Positions 33,086-46,300 of a stretch of 64,000 nucleotides of DNA are shown one piece after another. How positions within the stretch are numbered: the stretch's first letter is position 1; every line of letters begins with the position of its first letter. The position numbers and the translations under genes are program-made. The notes beneath the pieces are model-generated. The model searched no databases and was not told where the DNA came from. It saw only the letters and a list, made by a program, of their open reading frames with translations. Source of the stretch: Heloderma charlesbogerti (taxonomy: Eukaryota > Chordata > Lepidosauria > Squamata > Helodermatidae); contig JANEZZ010000732.1 of assembly GCA_026122225.1 (NCBI GenBank), positions 62,001 to 126,000 on the forward strand, written 5' to 3'.

Positions 33086-34552
33086 TTATCCCCTTGTTAT
33101 ATTAGTTATTGTTATTTTCTTGCTTTGTCTTTTTGCTTTGTATGTAGCCTAACAAGCTTAATGATAAATGATTTGTTTTAATTGTTTAACAAACAACTGC
33201 ATATAGAATCTGTGAGAATTCAAGGGGGGAGTGTATTAGAGTTAGTTTCAGAAGAATGGCAAGCAGTCAGGTGCGAATTTGCCCAGAATCATATGCAGTA
33301 AAAATGCAGCGATCAATAGCACAAGTACGCTGATTTGCTAGAAAGTTGGCGATTTTCATGATTGTGGTTTGTTCTTACAGCTGCATTCACATAGAGTGAA
33401 AGCCACTTTTTTGCTACTAAGAGAAGTTAAACAATGCACCGTACTCACTCTTCACACTGCATACCTTCTAACTGATAAGGAATACTTCTGTACTGTGAGA
33501 AAACTCATTTTGCTGCCAAAAGGGAAAGGCCCTGGTGAAGGGGGGCGAGCAGCGTGTGTACTTTCTGACAGTTTTCTAACTTAGTGAGACTTGCTGTATA
33601 AAATCCTGAGGGAATGAGCCTGTTCTCTGTTCTCATCTGAGAGAAAGGAGGTGTGCCATCTGCTCAGATAACCAGCCTCCAAGTACGGCGCCCCATCGCT
33701 CCCCCGGAAACCAGAGTGGCTGAACTGGGGGTTAAGTGACATGAAAGCTTTCTTTTAACATGCCAATAGATTTCATTCAGATGAAGAAATGTTATTCTTT
33801 TAAATATGTATTAGTAGTTGTGTGTACAAAGCTCTGCAAATTCAGCAGCATTTCCAGTGCCCCTATCATCCCCAGCCAGCAAGGCTGGTAGAAAAAAAAA
33901 GGGGGGGGATGGAGTCTCAAAGAACAAATTAGCCAAAATCTGTGCTAAAACTGGACTTAAATGGCGTGATGCTCTAACTTGGCCCTGCTGAGCATGTGTG
34001 CCACTTTGCACTGACAGACTGGACTCAGTCCCCAGGAAGTCCTGACAGGAAGACCCACGAGACCCCCGCCTTCAGCACCCATTAAAGAACATCTTACTAG
34101 CTTGCACTTAAGTAATGAGACAGTGTGGAACTATTGCCAAGCATTACCGATGTGTGCGAAGGCTTTCCGTTCATGGGTCAAAAAGGCGCGTCCAGACGTT
34201 CCTACAATACAGTGTCACAACCTGTAGCCTAGAGACTGAGTCTGCATCAAAGTCCATCAGAGGAAGTCTTTCCCTTGGGCCTCGTGGGAAACGATCCCAT
34301 CAGGTACTGTTGACCACCTGCACCACCATGAAGCTGCAAAGGCAGCCCAGCTACGTTCTTATTGCAGCCAGTGCTGCGCTTTCCTTCCTCTCCTCTTCCC
34401 TGCAACCCTGCCCCCCACATAGTCGTCCCCCCCGCCCAGTCACGGGTGATGCTAGCCGGACGAGTCGCTGGCAACCGGCTCTCCTCGTTATGTGACAAAG
34501 CTTGAGCCTCTCTCCATCTCCCTCTTTTCCTGACAGACCGCCCCTCCTGCAG
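33086..34552. other. no gene recognised
   Basis: AT-rich to about 33.9 kb, then GC-richer. A frame at 34,329 encodes a short leader-like peptide (MKLQRQPSYVLIAASAAL) upstream of the beta1 fragment, but I see no donor-phase or sequence support for it as an exon. Confidence 0.35.
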
Positions 34553-34673
34553 CCCCCTGTTTCCTGGCCCAGGAGAAGGCTGAGGGCCACTACTCCAAGG
34601 GGACGCAGTGCGTGAGCCTCCTCTACCGGGCTTCCTGGGGCCGGAAGGAGACCGACCACCTCGACAGCGACCT
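34553..34673 (+). pseudogene. MHC class II beta, truncated beta1 exon fragment
   Basis: After an acceptor-like ctcctgcag it reads APCFLAQEKAEGHYSKGTQ, then LLYRASWGRKETDHLDSDL. This matches the N-terminal 40 or so residues of a class II beta1 domain (FLxQxKxExHYxxGT, then DSD) and resembles the relic at 21,055. The homology stops at the start of a minisatellite; the second half of the domain, including the helix, is missing. The fragment is on the plus strand like the exon at 21 kb and lies outside the inverted duplication. Confidence 0.75.
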
Positions 34674-34975
34674 AGATGCCCATAGGGAAACACAGGATTC
34701 TACCTGCCCATTGGGAAACCCTGAATGTCCATAGGGAAACACAGGATTCTACCTCCCCATTGGGAAACCCTCAATGCCCATAGGGAGACCTTGAATGCCC
34801 ATAGGGAAACACAGGATTCTACCTGCCCATTGGGAAACCCTCAATGCCCATAGGGAAACATAGGCATCTTCCCGCCCAGAGGGAAACCCTCAACGCCCAT
34901 AGGGAAACACAGGATTCTATCTGCCCATAAGGAAAGCCTGAATGCCCATAGGGAAACATAGGATTCTACCTATGG
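34674..34975 (+). repeat. minisatellite of alternating GCCCATAGGGAAAC units
   Basis: About six imperfect copies of a unit roughly 45-55 bp long, each made of two related halves (gcccatagggaaacacagga and gcccattgggaaaccctcaa). The first unit begins within the codon run that ends the beta1 fragment. Some units have lost a half. Confidence 0.9.
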
Positions 34976-35034
34976 GCAGAGCCACCTAAGGACACATTCC
35001 AACCCCCTTTCCCCAGAAGACGATGATGCTATCA

Positions 35035-35520
35035 GGCCAAGGCTGCCATAAAAAAGACTAACTCCATGTTAAGCATAATTAGGAGAGGAACTGAGAATAA
35101 AACGGACAATATCATACTGCCCCTATACAAATCTATGGTGCGGCCACACTTAGAATACCGTGTACAGTTCTGGTCACGGCACATAAAAAAGGATATTGTA
35201 CAGCTGGAAAAAGTGCAGAAAAGGGCAACTAAAAAGGGGCTGTAGCAACTCCCCTATGAGGGAAGGTTACAGCAGCTGGGATTGTTTAGCTAGGAAAACA
35301 GGAGGGTCAGGGGAGACATGATAGAGGTGTGCAAAATTATGCATGGTGTGGAGAATGTGGATAGGGAAACATTTTTCTCCCTCTCTCAAAATACTAGAAC
35401 CCAAAGGGGTCATCCTGTGAAGCTGATTAGTGGGAGATCCAGGAGAGGTAAAAAGAAGGAGTCCTTCACACAGTGCAGAATAAAACTGGAATTCACTACC
35501 ACAAGAAGTAGTGATGGCAT
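35035..35520 (+). mobile_element. CR1-type LINE 3' fragment
   Basis: Plus-strand copy matching 25,440-26,340 without the TA-flanked insert (actccatgttaagcataatt, tctagaaccaaaggggtcat-like). It ends at about 35,520; a further short piece (gcttgaaaaggaggttagat) is at 35,870-35,940 beyond an inserted block with a (CA)n run at 35,766-35,790. Confidence 0.85.
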
Positions 35521-36402
35521 TATGTCTCTTGACTGGTTTTATATCTCTTTTGGGGAAGAGCAGACTTCCCCAGCTACGACCCTCCAGATGACTTGGACTT
35601 CAACTCCCATGATCCCCAGCCAGCATGGCCAATGGTCAGAGATACTGGGAGGCTGGGGTAGACGAGGGTCCATAATGTTCTGATGGCGTTGGGCTTTTCT
35701 GCTGCTGCTGCTGCTTTATTTTACTTATATTGTGTAGGATTATTTAGAATGCGCATGCGTGCGCGTGCACACACACACACACACACACAGAAAGAGTTAG
35801 AGATAAAGGTTTCCCCTAAACGGCTCCTTACAAAACTTTTAAATAAATACTTAAAAATATGGGATGACATGGCTTGAAAAGGAGGTTAGATAAATTCATG
35901 GAGGAGAAGCTATTTGATGGCTATTTGCTACCCCCAGTTACAGAGGCATCCAAACAATTTGCTACCCGCAGTTACCAATCCCCCCTCCCCCAACCCCCCC
36001 CTTAAGGAGTGGGGAGATTGGAAGGGAGAGGGAAGGAGTTGCCTTTCACAGTGTCATGACAACAAGGACTAAGTCATATGCTCTTGCAATTTTCATTTTT
36101 GAATCTTTGATGCCAAGGGGGATGGGCCTGAGGCTCATTTGCATAAAGTGAGATATATCTGGCGGAGTGGAAATCAAGGTGATTATTTTGTAAAGCTGGC
36201 AAGTTTCAGTTTCAAAAGGGTGACTCATCATAAGGTTGCAATATCAACTCTGATCAGTAGGGGGTGCTGTGATGTTGGGGGCTGGACAAAATGGCAGATG
36301 TTACAAATTGGCCACCATGCTTCAGAAATCCAAATCCAAAGCTTGCACACCCCTATAAAAATGGCAGACTATTGGTGTACTTGGAAATAATATGAATCAG
36401 AT

Positions 36403-37307
36403 TTATTCCTTTGTTTTCATCATGAGATGCTCCTTTGTATTCAGATCAGGCCTCAGTACAATCATGTAGCACTTGGGGAGAAAGATGCAGCCCAGCAGCC
36501 CAGCACTGGAGGCCAAGATGGAGAAGACCTGCACGGCCACCATGTATTTCCCTTTGGTGCTCAGGTAGGTGGGCACAAAGGACACCCAAACGCTGCAGAA
36601 GACCAGCATGCTGAAGGTGATCAGCTTGGCCTCATTGAAGGCCCCGGGCAGCTTCCTGGCTAGGAAAGCCACCATGAAGCAAATGGCGGCCAGGAAGCCC
36701 ATGTAGCCAAGAGCAATGTAAAACATGGAGACAGACCCTTCGTTACATTGCAGGGTGATCTGTCCAGGCTGGGAATGCATGTCGGAGTCTGGGAATGGGG
36801 GAGAGATTACTAGCCAGATGGAGCAGATGACAACTTGGACACCAGAACAGGAAAGCACAATGTAGTTGGCCAAACTCTTCCCCAGCCATCCCCTCACCCT
36901 ATTCCCTGGCTTTGTGGCCAGGAAGGCCAGCACCACGGTGATGGTTTTGGCCAACAGAGAAGAGACGGCAACCGAGAAGATGATGCTGAAGGCTGTTTGT
37001 CGGAGGGGACAGATTGCTTTCCTTGGGCGGCCAATGAAGAGGAAGGAGGATGAGAAGGAAAGCAGGAGGGAGATGAGGAGAATGTAAGAGAGATCCCGGT
37101 TGTTGGCTTTAACTACCGGTGTTTCAAAGTACTTTATGAAGATTCTTAACACAAAGCCTGCAGTTAATGACAAGAATAGGGCAAAGGAAGCCAGGATGAT
37201 ACCCAAATATTCTTCGTAGGACAGGAAGGTGATATCCTTGGGGATGCATTCATCTTGGTCCTTGTTTGGATGCTGATAATCTGGACACTTAGTGCAATGG
37301 TCTGCAT
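36403..37307 (-). CDS. V2R exon 6: end of Cys-rich linker and 7TM domain
   Basis: Acceptor ctgtttttccag precedes 37,307. Translation begins [20 protein letters not shown] (three of the nine linker cysteines), then seven hydrophobic helices: TM1 from [15 protein letters not shown]2 [13 protein letters not shown]3 [18 protein letters not shown]4 [12 protein letters not shown]5 [17 protein letters not shown]6 [18 protein letters not shown]7 [14 protein letters not shown]. The C-terminus ends with [15 protein letters not shown], the strongly conserved V2R end, and MKTKE. The stop TAA lies inside an AATAAA hexamer (plus-strand 36,402-36,407). Confidence 0.95.
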
Positions 37308-40300
37308 CTGGAAAAACAGAAGAAACATCTCCCTGACATAATAGCCATCTCTCTTCTTTTATATTCCATCAGAAATATGCTGGTGTGATTGGCATCACAC
37401 ATTCATTTCATGCAGGGCATGATCAGGCGTCCTGGGCCTCATCATTCTCCCAGGTCAACAACTCACATTCAGTGTTTCATGTGTTTAAACATGACCTTAA
37501 CCAAGGGCTCAGAAAACTCCCTTCTGTGGCCCTAATCTGGCCTGCATATGTTCCTTATTCATTCCATGAAACCTTCATGAATCCCTCAAGGGGGAGGACT
37601 GGACCCCTGAATGAATCCCCGCTGTTATCTCTGACCTGTGATTGGAGATAACTGCGGGGGATGTGGGCTGGCTGAGTGTGTTTTGTGCGCTTTGTGGATC
37701 ATGCATCTGGCATGTTGGCTGGGAATGATATGATGTCAGGGGCCTGACCTTCTCCCTGATGTCATTCAGGCCATGGAGGGCAGGGAGGGAAGCACCCCAA
37801 CAACATTTAGTCCCCACTTGTGCTGTAACAATCATTTTGTTTGAAGAGGACAGGTGAGAGGATCCAGGAGTATTCTGAGAGAATGCCTTTTAGTCTTGAG
37901 AACGTTACCAAGGATCTCCTCCTTGGCTAGGAGAATTCCAGGTCAATGGCCCACAGTGGCTAGAATCCTGGTGATTCCTCTGAAAGGGGAGAGTCATTTG
38001 TGGAATGAGCTTGCCTTTCTTCCCCACCCCCTCCCACAGCTTAGACAAAGAATAGAGCCGAGCTTGATTGAGACAGAGGTGGAGACACAGGGCTGGTTTG
38101 CACATCACGATAAGCCACCATGAGACAAACGATGCTGACAACCCACTGTAGGTTGTTGGGTCACAGAGAGCTGAACGTGGGCTCTGCAAGCATCTTGCCT
38201 TGCTGGATCTCTCTCTCTCTCTCTCAAGATCTGATGTGGGAAAGATGGACTACAATTCCCATCTCCCACATCCAGCATCCACCTGTGCTCAGCCTATGCT
38301 CAACCAGGATCATCCCGTGAAGCTGATTGGTGAGAGATTCAGGACAGAGAAAAGGAAGGACTCCTTCACACAGCACAGAGCTAAACTATGGAATTCACTT
38401 CCATAAGATGTAGTGATGGCCACCAATTTGGATGGCTTTAAAAGGAGGTTAGACAAATTCCTGGAGGAGAAGGCGGTCCATGGCTACTAGTCCTGATGGC
38501 TATGTGCTACCTCCAGTACCAGAAGCAGTGAGCCTATATACAGCATGGATAGGGAATGTGAGTGGGAGAATGTTGTTGCACTCATGTCCTACTTGTGGGT
38601 TTCCCACTGAGGTATTTAGTTGGCCATTGTCTGAATGGGGTGCAGGACTAGACGGCCTTTGACCTGAGCCAGCATGGCTCTTCTAATATTCCTATGTTCA
38701 TTTGTGAACAAACTGAAATGCTAGGAAATGCCACTGAGCCTCCCCTGACCTCCTTCCAAAGGAAACCAAGGCTTGGTAAACACTCCATCCCTGCAATTTC
38801 TGAAGTCCGAATCAGCCCCCTATCAGTAGGCACAGATGTAGACAAAACACGCTCAAGTGATGGGTTAGGAACAGACTTTACTGGCGATATAGGAAACTCA
38901 CACCTCAAGGTAAGTTGGCTGATTTCAGCCCCATCACGGTCAGCATAACTTACAGGAGGAAGAAGGAAGAAGAAAAGAAAGTTGAGGGAGGAGACAAGGA
39001 AAGGCAGAAGGACCTCCCAGAGATCCCCTCCCACCTCACTCAAGTACATATCAACCCTTCAACTTCAGGTTTAGTGACTCATGGCCCGAGTGCCTCCAAA
39101 AATTTCTCACCGCTCAGCGAACTGAGGTGAACATAACAGTATTAGCCATGGAGGACTTGCACAAGATATAAAGTGCAGGAGACACATGCAGGCTGGTGAT
39201 GCGGATCCCTGCCCATCTACCCCCCACCCCCAGCTAGGGATGTTAGAGAATTCCTCCACGGATCCATGGGAGGCTGAATTCCAGTGAATTCGGCCCCCCG
39301 GAACCCGTGGCGGAATGGAGCAACCCGCCCCACCACCCTGTGAAAGCCCTGCGAAACGGAGCCTACCTGGCTGCGGCTCCAGGGGCGACGGCGGCTTCAG
39401 CTGCTGCCGGGCCATGGCCGCTAATGGCGGCCGCTACACCGGCCACCATTTGCGTCCCTGGCAAGCCGTGATAGGCTATGTAAGTATCTATGAAGCCTAT
39501 CACAGCTCAGAGCAGGGACGCAAATGGCCTAGCAGGCACCATTTGCATCCTCGTTTTTGCTGTGATAGGCTACTTAAATATTTATGTAGCCTATCACGAC
39601 TCAGCGAAGGGACGCAAATGGCGGCCACTATGCTGGCCGCCATTTGCGTCCGCAGACGTGCTGTGCGGATGCACCTGGCTGGTGGCTCCACAGAGTCACG
39701 GCGGAGTGGAGCCAGCCAGGGTAGGATTTTGGGGGGAGGTACGGAGCGCCTCCCTCCCACCGCGAATGTCACCCTTCGAAAAGGTAAGTGACTTTCGTAC
39801 ATCCCAAACCCCAGCCCTCAGTCCCTCCTCCCAGGTCACATTACATGAGTCGCTTCATGAAATAAATTCTGGCTCTTGCAATAAAGAATCCAAGTGTAGA
39901 AATGCCTTTAAGAAAAACTTCAGTGAACATGTCTGGGTGGATCTTTACCCTCCTCCGCATGGGCTACATTTTCCTTCAGAGTCACCCACCTTCCTGAATG
40001 GAGATGGTCCCTTCCGCGCAGGGAGCACAGGCATAGCAGCAAACCAGCCTTCCTTCCTGAACCACCTTGACGGATCCCGGGAGACAGCTTTCCACGCACC
40101 TGGAATGAGGCAGGGGCTATGTACAGAACAAGGACCATCAAGGAAAATGTGTTGGGGCCAATTTAGCTACAGAAATGACAGACACAGTTCAAAGGGCCCA
40201 ACAGGGTCTCCAGGACTGAACAGGAAGCCCGTAACTAAGCCTGAGCACACGCAGCTTCCCAGTTTCCTCCCCGGGGCTTCTCCTCCCCTTCCTTTCTTGT

Positions 40301-43300
40301 TTCGCTTGTCTTGAATCTTGAGGGACATGTCCACTTGTAGTCCCTGAAATGCCATATAGACTGGTGGTGCTAAAAATGCACTGATAAGTTCCAAAGAACC
40401 TGCAGCCTGTGTCTGAAGGGAACCCTTCTGGCGCACAGCTGGGAAACAGAGCTGGGGAAAGGATCCCCTCTCTCCGAGATCTTAAAAAACTGCTGCTAGT
40501 TGGAACTTCCAGGCTGACCGGGAACCTGTTACATTTAGCAGAGGTTAAGAGATGGTAAGTAAATACCATGGAATGAAAGGAATCATTCCCCTCACCTTGT
40601 TGAACCATTGGGGCCACACAATGGCGTCCTGATCAATGGTGACCTTGAGGCCTGCTGGGGATCCCCGTCTTTCCATACTCCCAAACTTCACTTTAACCAC
40701 AGACTTGTTGGGGAACTTCACCCAGTTCACGATGTCAAAGGCGGCTGCCAGGTCTGCGTTCTCGTCCAAATACAGTCTGCCCATGGAATCATTGTAGAAC
40801 TGGGGGTTTCTCAGGAAAGGGTGAAGCTAGAATGGCAGTTAAGTTTAATACAACATAATGGGGGAATGTTCAGTTTGGCAGTATTGTCAAAGTCATCAGA
40901 AAAATTAGAAATGTATGTTTCTGTTAAACACTATCAGTACAGGGACCATTCCTTTATATCCAGACCCATTTCAGATGCCAGCACTACACCCATGACCCCG
41001 TCACAGTCAAAGGGAAGGAGGGGGGGCAACAGTGGACCCAGGTAGGTGTCAAACTGGCAGCCCGGTCAAGGAGGGAGGAAGGACCAGCAGCACGGCTGAC
41101 TCCAGTGGAGGAGCACGGGGAACGGGCCAGGGCAGAGACAGAGGGGCTGCGCCCATGTTGGGACTGTGGCCAGATGGGCTGAGGCCTCAGGGGCCGGTGT
41201 CAGGAGGCCAAAAGGGGGAGCAGCACAGGGGGTTTCGCAGCTGGTTTTGCTCCACAGATATCCAGGTTTCACCTCATTTTCTAATATTCTCAGCTTCTAA
41301 ATCCAGGGCAATCATGCTTGAATTGCACCACTGATTCAGGAGAGATAGTATCTGTGATGGTTAAGGGAATACCTGCCATGGCTGCAGCCTTTGAGCGTCC
41401 AGCCTGCCTCCACCCTCCAGCACCCTCCTCTTGGATCTGGACAAATAAGCAGCATCCAAGACATGGGCTACAGCCAGGACAGAGTTGTAAATGATGCGGT
41501 TGTCTGCAGCCAGGATTGTCTCCACATCCTCTTGGGGCAGGACCGCCAATTTCTCATTCTCTCTGCATCTGTTCCAGCCTTTCACAGACAATGCATGCTT
41601 TGAATAGGCACAATTAAATGCTTTCTCCACAAACTGCTTGATAGTAAACGCAAAGTCTATAAAACCATCATATTTTGAGCTTTTATTTTGCTGGAGAGTG
41701 AAGGAAAATATACCAAGGATAAGTTGGAGAGAAGGACGATTATACATCAACTCCAAAGGAAAGTCCCATAAAGCCGTTGTGACCCAGACTTTCCCTACAA
41801 TGGGTTTCATCAATATTTCAACATACTGTTGCATAACGTTTAGTCCAAGCAAGAAGTATCTAGTCTCTGCACAATAAACAAAGACATTGACTTGTCTCCA
41901 GTTGTGGAATGAAGCCTGAGGGAAGTCCACTTCATTGGTACTCAGTCCTGTGATGCTTTGTGAGAAAGCCACACAAATGCCGTTCCTGGTGAGCTCAGGT
42001 ATCAAGGCCCTCATGCATCTCTCTCCATTGTCGGTGTCCGGAGCAACGAGACCAATCAACGTCCATCTGAAATGCAGGAGCAGTTTGACAATCCCCGGGT
42101 ACTGGGCTCCTTCTTTGGGGACCATCCGGTAGAAAAACGGGAAGTGAATTTTATCGCTCAGAACATGGGAAACAAAAGCATAACTGACCTGGCAAAGACA
42201 GGAAGAGATGGGTGGTTTGTTTTGCTTCACAACCAAATTTCAGTTCTTCATCAGATATTCCTGAAAGATGGCCAAATGACATCTATTAACTGGAAATATC
42301 TGTGCCACCTTTCATACCAGTGGAACAAATAGTCATAATTTTTTGGTGAATAAGATAGGGATGGCGGAGAATTTCTCCATGAATCTCCAGGAGGCCGAAT
42401 GCCAAGGCATTCTGCCCCCCTGAAATTGGTGGTGAAATTCTCTGCCCTCCCCCCCCCCGGGATGGGACTTACCTCTGTCGAATGTCCCTCTCGGTGTCGG
42501 GTCCCAGCGGCGTTTCGGCGGGCGTTGCGGCGGCGGCGGCCAGTCTTCTGACCGGCCACCGCCGTCACCATTTCCCCGTAAAGTATATATATATAAAAAA
42601 CACGCGATAGGCTACGTAACGATTTACGTAGCCTATCACGGCTAGATATTCAAAATCAGCTGTGATAGGCTACGTAAATCTTTATGTAGCCTATCATGGC
42701 TGACTTTGGGGGGGGAAAGCGCGTACGTAGACTACCCGTGCCCAAATAAGGAACGCGCAAAAAAAGCGCGTATGTAGACTACCCGTGCCCAAATAAGGAA
42801 CGCAAATGGCGCCGCCCATGGGCGCCGCCATTTGCGTACGCACTTTTTTTTTCTTTTTTCTCAAAGTCAGCCGTGATAGGCTACGTAAAGATTTACATAG
42901 CCTATCACGGCTGACTTTGAAAATCTAGCCATGATAGGCTATGTAAATCTTTACGTAGCCTATCACATTTTTTTTTTTTTTACACTTTATTTTTTTCTTT
43001 CGCGGCCGGGGAGACGGGGCGCTTCCCCCCGGCCAGAACTTCAGCAGGGAGGGATGGGGCGCCTCCCCCCACAGCCTGAATTTCGTCAGGGAGGGGCGGG
43101 GCGCCTCCCCACCCGCCAAGAATTTTCAGAGGGAGAAGCTGCGGGATGAGGTAAGGGACTTTCGTCCATCTCTAGAATAAGATATTTAGGCTGCAGAATG
43201 GCAGAACTGTGAAAAATGAAGATGCCCTAAACTACGGAGCATCTCCTGAGTCTTCACAAGGGAGATAAGTTCTCAACGGTTCATCCCACTTTCTCAGCCA

Positions 43301-46300
43301 TATTGAATGTGGCCAAGAAACAGAACCCAGAATAGGAACACAGTTGTTTATTAGGGGTGACCGGCAGCTGCAAAGTAGTTTACCCGCCCCCTCACCAGTG
43401 CCTCTGACTGCCCCCGTCTTTTCTGAGTTATGAGCATGAATGAAGAGCAAACCACACATGGTGTTAATTATCCGATTTGCCCTTGAGTGCATGATTTTTC
43501 TTTCACATTTGAACTGGGGAGGAGCCCTATCACTTTGCACCCCACTGTGGACCGAGGTCACCTTTCATGGCTGGGGGAAGCTCCCACTGAAGTCCCCTGG
43601 AGAACGTTCTGATGCCTTCGGAGAGAACCCCAAGCAGAGTTAGACTCACCCTGTAAACAACCCCCCCCCCACTGCACCTGAGGGATTTTGTAGATGCCCA
43701 GCATGATTGAAATCTGGATGGAGATGTCAGAGTCAGAACCTTCCAGAACAGCTAATGGAAGATCCCTTCTTCTGCAGCTGTAGTTGGGAACATTTCCCTG
43801 CCCAAGAGACAGCAAGTCTAGCAAGGCATCTGAAGTCATTCTTGCATTGAAATAGTTGTCATGGATGTCGTAGCCCAGGGTGACGTTCGGTAAGAGCCTC
43901 GGATTCTGGTTGATCTCCTGGGTGGCAAAGAAGAAGGACAGGATCTTCCAGTATTCGGTATTTCCTTTCCTGATTTCAAAAAGAAGAAGTGTCACATTGT
44001 CATCCTGTCTGCAATTAGGGAAAAACATTCAGTTGTTGCTTCTTTTCTTGACAGGCTGTTCAAGGCAAATATCTCTGTGTTACAGTTCCAGAACTTTCCT
44101 CAGAGGAGGGCAACAAAGATGATCAGGGGACTGGAATCAAAGCCCGATGGGGAGGGACTAAAAGAACTGGGCATGTTCAGCCTTGAGAAGAGAAGACTGA
44201 GGGGAGATAGGATAGCGTTCTTCAAGTACGTGAAAGGTTGCCACAGAGAGGAAGGCCAGGATCTCTTCTCAATCATCCCAGAGCGCAGGACACGGAATAA
44301 TGGGCTCAAGTGACAGGAAGCCAGATTGCGGCTGAACATCAGGAAAAACCTCCTGAGTGTTAGAGTAATACAACAATGGAACCAATGACCTAGGGAGGTA
44401 GTGGGCCCTCCCACACTGGAGGCATTCAAGATGGGGCTGGAAAGCCATCTGTCGGGGATGCTCTGACTTGGATTCCTGCATTGAGCAGGGGGTTGGACTC
44501 AGTGGTCTTGTTGGCCCCTTCCAACCCCACTATTCTATGATTCTGTGATTCTATGATCTAGAGCCCAAACCAGAACCACATCAAACAATCCCCACATTGG
44601 TTGGGGAAGGCAAAACAGAACATGCAGCTTCTAAATTTGGAAGGAAATAACTGAACAAATCTTTTCTGTGTGTCAGAGAGAGTGAGAATGGGGAAAGGGC
44701 TTGTCATCATGACTTCACCTGAGTTGCCACTCAGGTGATGAGGCATCTCAGCCCTAGTGATGAAGCGTCGGCACACAGAGCTAAGCACCCGTGAGAGTTT
44801 AGCAACAGGGCACAGAGACCAGGGCAGTTGACTCTTCCCTCCCTTCTCATAGCAAGTAGCTGTAAAGAAATAACTATACATAAATTCCACACCTTCTCCT
44901 ACTGATAAGTTAGTTTTCCAGGTAAACAGGCCCAATCATAGCAATTTTTTTTAAAATTGTGAAGGCAGAAAGCCAGCAGAGGTGTTAGGGATGTCCCATG
45001 TATTGTGTGTATGTAACAGCACCCGCCATCTGGAAAACCCTCCCTCGTGTAGTTCGGGAAGCAGAAAACATGACATCTTTCAAACACCTCCTGAAAACAC
45101 ACTTGTTCAAACAGGCTTTCCCTGGGCTGTGAGTAAATTAATTACACTGCTCCATTTTACTGCTCCTTGATTGTTACTGTGGTTGGAAGTGTTTTTAATG
45201 CTGAGTTTTAATAAGTAAGTAAGTAAGTAAGTAAGTAAGTATGACTGCCTGCTGGACAGAAGTTGTGTGTGAGTGTGCTCAGTGTAATGAGCTCCTTGAA
45301 GACAAGGTTGCTGACCTGGAGAAGCTAAGCCAACAAAGGAGGTTGGTGGATGAGACCTTCAACCACAAAGGAGGTTGGTGGATGAGACCTTCAGGGACCT
45401 ATGAGCTGTGTCTCACTCCCAGGGTAACAGCTCCTCTGCTGTCATGGAGAATCTTGGGGAAGGAAGGTGTCATTCTTAGGAGGAGGGAAATGATTCCTTG
45501 GAAGGGATCCATTCCTCAAAGGACAAATACCCTGTCGCGCCGAGGATGTGCCTCCAGGGGGAGGGGGCTTGTGGTAGTGGGAGATTCGATCATTAGACAC
45601 ATAGACAGATGGTTTTATGATGGGTGTGTAGACCGCAGGGTGAATTACCTGGCTGGTGCAAAGCTTGTGCATATCACGCACCATCTAGATAGCCTAGCAG
45701 ATACTGCTGGGGTGGAGTCAGTGGTCATGGCCCATGCTGTATTTTCGTGAGGTCCTGGAAGTCAAATTTAGGCTAGGTAGGAGGTTGAAATCCAGGACCA
45801 CCAAGGTCACTTTCTTGGAAATGCTACCAGTTTCACAAGCAGGGCCAGCTAGACGGGTGAAGCTGAGGAATCACAAAGTGAGGATGAGATGATGGTGCAG
45901 GGAGGAGGGACTCAGATTTGTTAGGCCCTGGGGAACGTTTTAGGACAAGCAGGGCCTGTACAAGAGGGAACGGGCTCCACTTGAACCAAAATGGAACCAG
46001 ACTGCTGGTACTAAACATAAAAAGGGGGGTAGAGCAGCTCTTCAACTAAATCCTGGGGGAAAGCTGAGAGGACCTGGTTAGCATCTGGTTTGGGTTCAAT
46101 CATCCCAAAGGGGTGAAGATGAAAATGTGTTCGATTCCCCAAATGTAGAAGGGGAGGGATTTGGAATCTTGTTTGCAGTTCTGGTCACCCCACATAAAAA
46201 AGATATTGCAGAGCTGGAAAAAGTGCAGAAAAGGGCAACTGAAATGACCAAGAGGCCGGAACAATTGCCCTATGAGGAAAGGTTACAATAGTTGGGATTT

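Larger units (their letters stand above)
35580..40830. repeat. V2R segmental duplication, copy 1
   Basis: This block, covering the 3' flank and exons 6 to 4 of the complete V2R gene, has a tandem paralogue at about 56,200-61,080 in the same orientation. Its subsegment 36,030-37,140 also matches 62,910-64,000. Copy 1 uniquely contains palindromic element E in intron 5; copy 2 lacks exon 6. Confidence 0.88.

Noticed and set aside
34329..34430. Leader-like peptide upstream of the beta1 fragment
   Set aside because: No donor in the right phase and no resemblance to the leader at 17,722.
40099..40104. Reading exon 5 of the V2R as frameshifted by a 14-nt deletion
   Set aside because: Using the AG 17 nt further upstream restores the frame and the conserved residues, so no lesion is needed.
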